Source of the DNA: Capillidium heterosporum
Lineage: Eukaryota; Entomophthoromycota; Entomophthoromycetes; Entomophthorales; Capillidiaceae
NCBI GenBank assembly: GCA_016630905.1
Contig: WBMQ01000004.1
Location: 310,001 to 374,000 of the forward strand
Length of the DNA stretch: 64,000 nucleotides
Direction: 5' to 3'
Shown here in pieces: positions 36,572 through 46,510 of this stretch. The position numbers and the translations under genes are program-made. A model generated the notes under the pieces. It was not told where the DNA came from. It searched no databases and saw only the letters and a program-made list of their open reading frames with translations. Position 1 is the stretch's first letter; each line of letters starts with the position of its first letter.

Positions 36572-38176
36572 TCAAGCTTGGCACAGTAACCTATGAATAT
36601 TCCGTACCGCCTCATCAACTTTATAATCCTGGACAACAACTGATATATTGATCTCACTGGAACCTTGCGATATCAACTGTAAGCTAGCACCAGCCTCAGC
36701 TAGACCTCTGAAGAAGCTTTTAGCTACACCGATCTTGTGGTGCATCTGCCGGCCGATCAGCGAAATGATAGTTTGTTCGTACAGGATATCAATCTATTGA
36801 GGATATTGGAAATTGAAATATAAAATTAGAAAGCAAAGTTGAAACTTGAATTTACCTCACCCAACTTATCAAGCTCATCCTTGGCAATCGCTAACTGGTT
36901 GAGGTTGGGGTTCATCAGTGCTAGGGAGATATGAACCTCCGACGTAGCTACGAGATCGGTAACCAACTGACACCTATGTAAGATGTTGAAGACCTGGCTC
37001 AAAAAGTCATGGCTCCGAACTTTGCGGTTGGAGTGTACGTTGACAACAACGACACCACGTCTTATAGTTATAGCAGTAGCTAAGCTCTTGCCCAGCTCGT
37101 CAATCACCGGATATATAGTCGTACCGATTAAGTTTTCTTTACCATCGATCTTGGTTTTTTCATCTAGCTGTTGGATACCAACGACTTTTAACAGCATATC
37201 GAATTTGGAAGCTAGTTCAATGGCGATGGGATGAACACTTTGGACGCCGTAGTATGAAAGTTCGTAAGCTTCGTCAGTCGAAACTTTTGGTAGGAGTTGA
37301 GCTTCTTTGACTACACTGGGGTCGGCACTGAAGATTCCTTCGATGACTTTGAATAGAGTTAGCTCAGAGCAGTTTAATCCTTGCGCTAACAAAGTAGCTG
37401 TGACGTCCGAGTATCCACGGTTTAGCTTGGTGAATAATCCATCTTTGACTACGCCGAAAAACCCTATAGGCGTATTAAAAATTAAACTACTAAAAGAAAA
37501 GCATATTTACCTGGTACGACTACGACTTGGGTACTTTCTCCAACCTTTTCCAGCAACTTTTTGCTAAATGTGTTAGCTAGGTATAGGAAATTACCCTCTG
37601 TTTGCAAATCCAGGTTCTCTTTCCTGTCTATGACCAGCGACAGGTCTAAAAACGTGCAGTCGATTGCACAATCCTCCAACTTGGCTAAGACTAAATAGCT
37701 AGCTAACCTTTCCCCTAAACTGACAAATATATCGATGGTACTCAAAGTTATTTCACCGATAACTTCCAACGCCTTCAAGAAAACCTTTATATTGTCAATC
37801 TCCTCCTCTACCTTCTTTTTATACTTTGCATTTATAGTTGGATCTTCAATCGAGTTGTCAAGTTCGGAAATGTGTTCGTTCAAAATTAAGTCGATGCTCG
37901 ATAGTTTTTCGGCTAAAGTTGTTGTATAGTAGTTTTCGAATAAATGGATCAACCTATTATAAAGGTTGAGTAAACGTTAATTTAGCTTTATGTTTACCTA
38001 GTCGTCGTACCATCTTGGTTATGGTCCACTTTACTCAACGCTGAGACGACTACCACCAACTTCTTATTACCACCCTTTTGCAACCTATTCTCTATGACCG
38101 AAGGTACCAAATTCAAATACTTGCCTATGCAGTAGCCACTGAACTTGTCTACTATCCAATCTACCTTAGTTTCCAT
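36572..38176 (-). CDS. aspartokinase-like protein (Hom3 type) with unusual catalytic motif
   Basis: Exons 37998-38176, 37511-37953, 36856-37463 and 36572-36793; introns 44, 47 and 62 bases; 483 residues. The aspartokinase plan is complete: amino-acid kinase domain (LVVVVSALSKVD, GEITLSTIDIFVSLGERL, GFFGVVKDG, RGYSDVTATLLAQGL and EGIFSADP, then ELSYYGVQSVHP), then two ACT domains (VVVVNVHSN and SEVHISLALMNPN; IISLIGRQMHHKIGVAKS and ISQGSSEINISVVV). In the family it phosphorylates aspartate, the first step to threonine and methionine. Oddly, the N-terminal KFGGTSVG reads KFSGYCIG, and the usual VDGI is IEGI. It could be a divergent enzyme or an inactive paralogue. Confidence 0.88.
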
Positions 38177-38859
38177 AGCTGATGTTGTCTCGCTTTTAAA
38201 TTAGATACGTAGATAGTTGACTTTATATATCATAACCCTTATCGCTATCGACACTTGGGATTTGAATTTTAGTTGGATAGGATGACTTTGGTAGCTTTTG
38301 ATTCTGTCCATAAATTTGGATAACTTTCCAACTTTTGTAACGTTTGATAGGTTGCCATTCAAAGATCTTATCATTGGTTTTGGAAGTTATAGATAAATCT
38401 TGGTGAGTCAGGTTATATGGACAACTAATATGTTATCTAGAAAAGTTATATGGTTCAAAATATAATGACTTTTACTATATCGACATTGTAACAATTCTTT
38501 CTTACTCTACGGTATCCTTATACTACCTATTCTACAAACATATATTATTTAGGTACCAAACTATATCTCTTGATTCAAAAATATGATTAGATTGTAGGTG
38601 CTACCTAACAGTCCAAATCCAAATATAATAGCATCAATTTAAAAACATTAGTATACCTTTCTACAAAATGTATTATCAAATTCCTACTCCCTCTATCTGG
38701 AACCATACCTCCCTTAAAAGTTATTGGACAGAGGTTACACAAAACTATCATATAAGTTGTGTCAAGAGAAGGTATAAATAGTTATATATATTTATTTTAA
38801 TATTGTGCCACATTTTATACAAATAAAGTCTAGCTGTCAAATAATTTCAAATTTTCGAA
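38177..38859. other. intergenic, AT-rich
   Basis: Holds the aspartokinase promoter and, near 38771, a GTATAAATAG box like those of family A about 85 bases before the next small open frame. Confidence 0.45.
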
Positions 38860-39051
38860 ATGGAGACTACCTCCACCCCATATACACTTGGTTACCTGCC
38901 CACAATATACCCTTTAGAAGTTGATGTTGAGTCCAAGTTATCCTCCTTTATAGGTATGACCTGGTTCGTCCATCTAAACTCAACTCGATCAACTTGGCAA
39001 CCTATCTGGAATGCCAGCTTAATAAGCAGTTTTATGCCCTCCCCTGAGTAG
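38860..39051 (+). CDS. possible small protein, unrecognised
   Basis: A 63-residue open frame starting METTSTPYTLGYLP, with TATAAATAG upstream at the spacing used by family A and an AATAAA 70 bases downstream. No domain, signal peptide or clear resemblance to family A. An internal intron (GTATGA..AGCAG, 38955-39022) would change the C-terminus. The promoter layout is the main reason to list it. Confidence 0.3.
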   Translation: METTSTPYTLGYLPTIYPLEVDVESKLSSFIGMTWFVHLNSTRSTWQPIWNASLISSFMPSPE

Positions 39052-39382
39052 CCGATTTAACTGTATGTTGGAAGTTTAATTTAATCTTTAGTTGGAAAGG
39101 GTGGTGTATCAGTTATTCTAAATCAATAAAGTCAAGCTACCAAATGCTTAGTATAAGGTCGAAAGTATATATATGTTAACCAAATTTTAAAATCAAACTA
39201 CGTTTATAAAATGATATATAGTTTATTCAACAGCATAAAGGAACGGTAAAGATAAAGATAAATGGAATATAAAGGCAGGTATCAAACTAGGTAGCAAAGC
39301 ACATGAAACAACAAAATAAATATGAAGGTTGCCACACAATCGTTCAAGTGGTAGGTAAAGATCTGTGATCAGAAAGCCAAGT

Positions 39383-41017
39383 TCAAATCATATTGAGGTA
39401 GTAATTAGGTTCACGATAGGACTCCTTGAAATCAGCACCAAAGACCTGCTGGAAGAAGATTTCCTTAGTGAATTCATGGGTCAAGGTACGTCGGTTAAAA
39501 GCCAATTTAAAGATGCGCATGTAGTGGTAAGGTAGCAAAAAGGGGCAAGGGTCCAACATCTTGAGGATATTTTCTACTAGCTCATCGGGTAATACACATA
39601 GGGTGTTGCCAGGCAACGCCAGTAATAAGATACGGGCCCACTTGAAGATGAGTAAAGCGACCTTAGGTTGCTCGGTATGGATCAAAAAATTGTTGACGAG
39701 GGTAGGTAAAATGGTTTGGTAGATGGACTCCCACCCTTCAAAGTTGTAGGTGATGTCAATACGTTTGATAACTTTGTTGCCTTTCAAACTGGGGATAAAT
39801 AGGTCAAAGCATTTGGGATCTTGGATGCGGTTTTCGGTCAGGTCCAGCAGCTGCAAAGTTGAGTTGACGGCTAGGATGGGTGCAAGGGCTGATACGCCTC
39901 CTGACCCAATGTCGTTCATGTGTAGGTTCAAAGCGACCAACGAGGTGTTGAACCGAAGTGCCGATGCTAAGGCAGCTGTACCTTCCTCTTGGAGACGGTT
40001 GTTCTCCAAACTTAAAGTAATTAAGCTAGAGTTGCGAAGTAAAGCAGCAGCGAAATGTCTACCGCTGGAAGGCCCCAATCGGTTGGAACCTAGGTACAGG
40101 TGCTTCAAAGTTTGGTTGACTTTTAAAGTGTTGCATAGGGATTCAACGCCGCGGCTGCCTACGTTGTTCAACTTGAGGTTCAAGGTTTGTAGACCTAAAT
40201 TTCGTTCCAAGCAAACACTCAGTCGGATACACCCGTCCGATCCAATGTTGTTACCCTCCAAGTTGAGGTGGGCCAAAGTGTGATTGAAGATCAAGGAACT
40301 TGCTAAATGGTCGGCCCCGGTAGGACGTAAATTGTTGTTGGATAAGTTAAGCTCGACCAAACTGTGGTTGGATTTTAAAAGGGCACCGAGATACGGGCCA
40401 CAATTCATATCTAAGGCGTTGGATGATAAGTTCAAGGCCGGCAGTTGGGAGGGATAGGTGTAGTTACGCTTTATGGAGATAAGTTTGCATCCATAGTAAG
40501 AAAGCTCGTTCTCAGTTAAGCCGATGACCTTGATGTTGGAGTTAAAGTGGGTGATTTCATAGAGCATATCTAGCTGGTTGTCCTTCAAGTTACATCGATT
40601 GAAAGTGACTTTAGTTATACTGGATGACAGCTTCAGACTTCGCACTAATCTTTGAAAGGCGTACTTCTCGAACATAACACGGTCCATGTGAATTTCACGG
40701 ACTCTTAGGAAGGATAGGCGCAGTATGGATTCCAAAATGGGGATGCGGTCGATATCAAACGAGGTGTTGGTTATGTTCAAAAACTCCAAGATGGGGTTCT
40801 TGCCCAAAGGTGCATCACCAAAGTACTGGGCTAGGTCTAAGATGTCTTGCTCACTGACTTTGAAGAGGTTGCCTTCTCTAATTGATCGCAACGTCACACC
40901 ACATCGTAAGGACAATGAGACTAACTTGTCGGCCTTGCTCTCCGATCGTCTGCGTGGTCTCAGCTTGGCTTTGGGGTTGGTGTTCCTATTTAAGGCTTTG
41001 ATCGTCAACGAAGGCAT
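39383..41017 (-). CDS. leucine-rich repeat protein (ribonuclease-inhibitor-like)
   Basis: Intronless, 544 residues. Basic N-terminus (KAKLRPRRRSESK), then from about residue 190 to 410 at least seven RI-type LRRs of about 28 residues, with cores such as LVELNLSNNNL, LAHLNLEGNNIG, LKHLYLGSNRLG, LITLSLENNRL and LVALNLHMNDIG. These resemble NLRC3 and RanGAP repeats. There is no NACHT ATPase. The C-terminal 110 residues contain LPDELVENILKMLD, an F-box-like helix, though it is C-terminal rather than N-terminal as usual. A protein-protein interaction role is expected; partners unknown. The start at 41017 is the first Met of the open frame and lies close to the likely leader. Confidence 0.85.
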   Translation of the reverse strand: MPSLTIKALNRNTNPKAKLRPRRRSESKADKLVSLSLRCGVTLRSIREGNLFKVSEQDILDLAQYFGDAPLGKNPILEFLNITNTSFDIDRIPILESILRLSFLRVREIHMDRVMFEKYAFQRLVRSLKLSSSITKVTFNRCNLKDNQLDMLYEITHFNSNIKVIGLTENELSYYGCKLISIKRNYTYPSQLPALNLSSNALDMNCGPYLGALLKSNHSLVELNLSNNNLRPTGADHLASSLIFNHTLAHLNLEGNNIGSDGCIRLSVCLERNLGLQTLNLKLNNVGSRGVESLCNTLKVNQTLKHLYLGSNRLGPSSGRHFAAALLRNSSLITLSLENNRLQEEGTAALASALRFNTSLVALNLHMNDIGSGGVSALAPILAVNSTLQLLDLTENRIQDPKCFDLFIPSLKGNKVIKRIDITYNFEGWESIYQTILPTLVNNFLIHTEQPKVALLIFKWARILLLALPGNTLCVLPDELVENILKMLDPCPFLLPYHYMRIFKLAFNRRTLTHEFTKEIFFQQVFGADFKESYREPNYYLNMI

Positions 41018-42951
41018 ATCAGCTGTTGAAAAAATGTAGTGGTTGCAAAGCTGAAGTTGAAATTACAAAATGTAGGAATTCTCAATCCGCACTAACCCTA
41101 TTTATAGTTGTTCTCAACACCTTCTGATAAAAGTCCGGAATTCTAAATTTTGTCTAAGGGAATCTGATTGTAGTGCTAAAAGCCATAAAACCTGTATCTA
41201 AGTTCATTCACCTTCTTTACTCATGTTCCTATTGCCCATTTAAATACTGAAATTTCTAATAAAAGAAAAGTGGGGAAATTTACTTTTGGTTAACTTTACT
41301 ATACTCCTAGTTTAGAACTTTATTTGGCCAATGATAAGCACCTATAGTCACAAGGTTTTGTCTGGGTTAAGGCTTGAAAGTAACACGCTTTGCTTGTTTC
41401 TTGGTAAAGTGACATCACTTGGCCAAACCTCAGATTTCTACAGTTCAAGGCAGAAGATGCAAATGGTAAATGAACTGAAATATGTATTCGTCAGCAAGGC
41501 TGGCATAAACGTTACCTCAACTTTGCATGCCCACTTCGCGGGAACACCTGCTAATTTTAATTCTATTGGTCTATTTTTACTTCAAATACATCATCAATTC
41601 TTTAGCTGGAGTTCAACGGATAAAACTTGACCCAACATTATTGCCATCTTGAGCTCGCTCGCTACCAGTTTGGTAAAGACGTTTACCCTAGCCAAGGCAT
41701 AGGTTATACGTGCATAACTCGAGTTTTCGAAATTGGATAACCTACATCTTCCGTACGAAAATTATGGGCACGGAAGTAAAGATTAGTTTCTTCTTTGGCT
41801 GATTTTCGGTTGGATTAATCAGCAAGCCTATAAATATCCGCTCTATAAAGACCCACCCACTCCTATTATTAAGCTTTTGATGAAGTTCATCGCTTACATC
41901 TTTAACGGATAGTTATGCGATAAATATCGTTTTTGTAGGTAAAAGGCGATGCATCCGTACAATTCTGCTCTTAAGCCCAAATATAAACTTTACAGTTTTA
42001 CAAACAAATCCACTTCCAAACTTACTGACCTGTCCAATTATCCTTTTTCACACATCAATCCCATACATGTGGCTGTATGTGTACCATCAGATCAACTTTT
42101 ACAGTTCTTGTTTTAGTAGTAGCGTACTCAAAATGAATCTTCAGATGCATGTTAAAATCTATTCGCTGTGTTGTAACAAGCATCATATGGCTGTCGATTA
42201 AGTTGGCATAGATTTGGTTATATTGTGGAGTTCAAACTTGTCCATACCTTTTATATTTTGACATTGTCAATGTTAAAGTGGAGATTTTGAAATTAAATGT
42301 AAGGAGGAATGTCGCTTCATCATTAGATACGACATCCCTGTCACACCTGGTTGCCATATCGTTTGTGTAAAAGGTGGTTATGGAAAAGCCATTTATGCCA
42401 ACAGCAACTAAAAGTAAGTGTATTGATAGCTTTTAATAGCAACTCGCTGTAAACCAGCATCTATACAAGATCTTGAGGTTTAATATACTTTATTGTGAAT
42501 AATATATATATTTTTGTCACGTATAGGTCGACATCGCTTGTGGTGCTCATCAGGTATGGAGCCGACCAATAAAAGACGTGATAAAAATAGCTTGCATATA
42601 TCGTTGACTTGGTGCCACATTTACTGAATGCTACAAGTGATACCGGCCTATAATTTTGTGGATTTATACTCCATCTACTGATCGTAGAGGTCATCAAAAT
42701 AACCTGTCAAACTTTCAATGAATTTCAATCGATTAAAGTAGTCCAGTCCAATAGATATATCTCTAACGTATATATAAAGTATTTTAATTGGTTTATTCAG
42801 AATATTTGGAAGTCTAAACTAGTCACGTAAGCTTTGTTTCCAAAGTCACAAAATCGATCACGTACACTAAAAGGACTAAGGGTTACATTTTTTAAACGCG
42901 GCCACCAATATAATACCTAACAGCTACTCCAACCTCTATTTGTAAAATCAA
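41018..42951. other. intergenic
   Basis: No supported gene. An open frame at 41331-41630 has no domain and atypical composition. At 42340-42415 a short stretch (VTPGCHIVCVKGGYGKAIYA in one frame) faintly recalls family A exon 1, but not enough to annotate. Confidence 0.45.
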
Positions 42952-44470
42952 ATGGCACTGAACGGCGTCCTGTACCAAACTTTCAACTGGAACTTTCCCA
43001 CTTCGGGTCAATTCTACACCCAGCTCACGACGAATTGCACCTACCTCCAATCGATTGGCGTTACCTCAATACTACTTCCACCTAGCGCCAAAGGCTCCGG
43101 CGGTATAAACGACGTAGGGTATGGTATCTATGACATGTGGGACCTAGGCGAATTCAACCAAAAGTCGACGGTGCGCACCAAGTACGGTACTAAACAGCAG
43201 CTGGAGTCGGTCACCAAAAGGTGCAAAGAGTTAGGTCTAGACGTCTACGGTGACTTGTTAATAAATCATAGGCTTGGTGGTGATGCAATCCAGAAATTTA
43301 ACGTCAAGGAGGTGGATGTCAACAATAGGTTAAGAGATACCAGTGATGAGTATACAATCAATGGATGGACCAAGTTTTCATTTACTAACCGAAGCAGTAA
43401 GTACTCTACCTTCCAGTTGGAAAGTTACCATTTTGTCGGCCTAGACTACAAGCAGAATGTCAAGAGTATGGACAGAAATCAAGCTAGGGAACAGCAACAG
43501 ACGATCTACAGGATAACTGGTAATGGAAAATACTGGTCTCAGTACGTAAGCAAAGAGTACGGAAACTACGATTACCTTTTGGGTACTGATTTGGATCTCA
43601 ACCATCCTGATGTCTACAATGAAATCCTCGGCAACACATCGTGGTTTTTAAACCTTTTGAAGTTGAATGGTTTACGTGTCGATGCAGCCAAACATATAGA
43701 TTCCCAAGTGCTCAAAAAGCTGATCACTAACTTAAGATCAACTAGCGCCAACAAAGGCCTATTTGTAGTAAGTGAGTATTGGATCGACAATGCTGCTGAA
43801 TTGCAAAGCTATTTAAGTAGTATGGAGTTTAAAGTCAATGTGTTTGACGTACCTTTACACTACAATCTGTTTAGAGCATCCAACGACCAGTTGGGTTTAG
43901 ATAAGGTTTTCGATGGGAGTTTGGTAAGCAAGAGCCCTATCAACGCAGGTAACTTTTGTTGGTAAATCATATTTCCTCTACCTCTGCTAAATTTCTTAAA
44001 TACTATTAGATAACCACGATACCGAACCTGGCTCTGCTTTACAATCTTACATCCAGCCTTGGTTCCGGCCCCACGCCTACGCCCTGATTTTGCTAAGGGA
44101 GTCGGGCTACCCAACCGTCTTTTATAGTGATCTCTATCTCGTCCCCACCTTAAAGCCACAGCTGGAACAGATGCTGAAACTGCGTAAAGAATTGAATTTT
44201 GGTAAACAGATCGATTACTTTGACTATCCAACTTGTGTAGGCTGGGTACGTCTGACTTTTTCTGGTAAACCGGCTTTAGTTGTCGTTTTAAATAGTGGTC
44301 AGAAGTTAGGCTGGAAGGATATGAGCTTAGGAGTAGAACGGAAAAACCAGACATGTACCAGCAGTTTGAAGTTCAAGTTTTTAAATAATGACGTGGTGAA
44401 GCTAGATGAGAATGGGAACGCTAGGTTCTTTGTAGAGGGGAGATCGGTAGCTATCTATACATGTATTTGA
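42952..44470 (+). CDS. GH13_5 alpha-amylase, intracellular type, with a +1 frame change
   Basis: Exon 1 42952-43961, intron 43962-44009, exon 2 44010-44470; 489 residues, usual for the family. It resembles bacterial liquefying amylases and their fungal intracellular relatives: YQTFNWNFP, DVGYGIYDMWDLGEF, RTKYGTK, VYGDLLINHR, nucleophile Asp in GLRVDAAKHI, acid/base Glu in VVSEYW and FVDNHDT after the intron. There is no signal peptide. It hydrolyses internal alpha-1,4 bonds of starch or glycogen. Frame 0 reads SKSPINAG and then loses homology, whereas one base further the sequence reads VTFV, then across the intron DNHDTEPG. The conserved strand therefore needs skipping of one base at GCA-G-GTA (about 43948). 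Using GTAACT at 43949 as donor would restore the frame but delete the conserved VTFV. Confidence 0.88.
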
Positions 44471-45484
44471 ATGTAACATTCGTTTGCATACACCAATTAA
44501 AGATCTGGATTTTTATATATAGAGTATATTTTGTGTTTATATATATAAATGTTATAGACCCGGTGACTAGAAACTTTATAGGACAAAGTTGGAGCCAAAT
44601 TTGATCTAAGTACTCTCGATAACAATCGTTGCTAAAATTTCTATTAAAGAAGTTCCGCCAAAGTAGAGTCAGGTTATCTGGTAAATAACGCAAATCTTTT
44701 AGGATAATGTAGCTTTTGATCCAATTTGAAAGGCTTGATTGGACTGGGTTGTGGGTTAAATTTTAGAGTTTGAAGTTGAGAAATTAATAAATTGAAGATC
44801 CAAAATTAATATATATAAGATCTGTCAAGGTTTGTCAATAGTAGTATCATTAAATATTTATAGTATATTAAATAAACGGATTTACAGATTTGAGCATATT
44901 TCTATACCTAGATCGCCATAGAAAATAAATTTTAGATCCTTTGATTACTCATTATTTTTATTGATAGAGTATATCCTTAGATAGTCAAGGTACTCCGATA
45001 GCTCGTATAAGCTTTCTCTCTAAACTACACCTCATTATAAAACTTAGGATAGCATTCATATGGTAAATAAGTATATGTGACTTGAGTTTTGAAACATTAT
45101 GTGAATTTAATAATATATCGAAATATAAAATATACTCGATATTTATAAGATACTGGTATGTGGCAATAGGTAACTAGGTTCTACATAATCTACAACTAAA
45201 TTAATGTATGCTAGTAATGTCGAATCTGTACTTGTAGAACACTCGTTTTAAACTAAATTGGATGAATTATGATTATAAAATAAAATATATGCATATCAAG
45301 TTACAGCCGGTAACAAACAGATAGAAAGTCGATATTTGAAATTTAAAATATAAATGCTAAAGCTAATACACTGTATATTTAGAAGATACATTCAAACCTA
45401 GAAAGAAAATCTAATAAAGATAGTATAGTCTTTAAAGGCGTTTAAATAAATAAATCTTTCAAGAGTAAGTGTCGTGTTGATGAC
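44471..45484. other. intergenic, AT-rich
   Basis: Nothing supported. Confidence 0.5.
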
Positions 45485-45735
45485 CATATATCCCCCAAAG
45501 AATTTGACGGTGAAAGTATACTTTTTAAAAAAAACTATATATATGAATTAAAACTCACCTAACAAAATCTTACTCTTGAAATCTTCGAATATACAATCGG
45601 GAACCGACATATTGATTATGCCTTGGTGATAGAATTGGCAGATACCCTTTACAAGACCGTAAGTTTTCTTGCAGAGTAAAATACAGATATGTAAGTTGAG
45701 ATTATAAAGGATACCATTGCTCTAAAAATATAAGT
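45485..45735 (-). pseudogene. family A relic (copy-5 type)
   Basis: On the minus strand exon 2 homology to copy 5 is clear: GILYNLN, LLCKKTYGLVKG, then YHQGIINMSVPDCIF against HQGTIDMPVPDRIF. A piece of exon 3 follows (YTFTVKFFGGYMVI). Exon 1 is missing, as is the end of exon 3. It is a truncated, non-functional copy whose divergent partner is the zinc-finger scrap at 46145-46250. Confidence 0.6.
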
Positions 45736-46144
45736 TAAAGTAATGTGATGCTAGCTAGGAAGCTTATCGGATTAACATCAATGACACTAAGTTGATGAGA
45801 TTTACTTCAAATTGAATATAAATACTTTCCGTCTTTCATTTGTAACTCAATTGTCAGTATTTAATTGAAATTTTACTTAATGATAGCGATTGGGTATTTT
45901 CAAGTTACTATGAATTTATTTAATGGATATTTTAACTTGTAAATTTATATGCTAAAAATGCTTATTAAATAGAATCGGAGTAGTAGACTTGGATACTGCA
46001 TCTATTTTGAACTTAAATCAATATTTTCTATATTAGCCACTGAATACTTTCTTTCTGGAAAGAGCTGGCTTTATAAATTCGAAGTAGAGCATGTACCACC
46101 ACAAGGATGTCTATATCTACCAAAGGAGCCTCTAAATAAATAAT
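45736..46144. other. module spacer remnant
   Basis: Sequence at about 46030-46110 resembles 54080-54130, the spacer of the other relic pair; this supports duplication of whole modules. No gene. Confidence 0.4.
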
Positions 46145-46250
46145 GAACATTTATATCAACTACAAAATCAATTGAACCAATATGACCACTGTCGAAGGCA
46201 GCTCTACTCATCCACCTTCATCCTAACTTTCATTTTTAATTACATGTGGA
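46145..46250 (+). pseudogene. zinc-finger gene scrap, module 3
   Basis: A short plus-strand piece reading LQNQLNQYDHCRRQLYSST matches LQNLQDQYDSYQQQTYSSI of the intact zinc-finger gene. Nothing downstream of it is recognisable. It faces the family A relic at 45485-45735, keeping the divergent arrangement. Confidence 0.45.
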
Positions 46251-46510
46251 TTAGAATAGAAATTGCTAAGTAGTATGCAATAGCATTAACTAATCAGTTT
46301 GGATATCTTATCAATCAAACTATTTATAAATAATTGAATGCTTACATATACTCAGAAATATTGAAATAGTGGTCAAAGAAGCTTGAAAAACTGTTAGTAC
46401 TACAAATATCAGTACTATCCTAATACATATGTTTAAAATAATTTATCAATCTAAATAAAGATCATCTCCAAGTTATAAAACAAAACTTACAATAACGAAT
46501 AAAAATATTT

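Noticed and set aside
39750-40283. 177-residue plus-strand frame opposite the LRR gene
   Set aside because: Antisense shadow of a strongly supported LRR coding region.
41331-41630. 99-residue open frame as a gene
   Set aside because: No recognisable motif and no matching exons nearby; likely chance.
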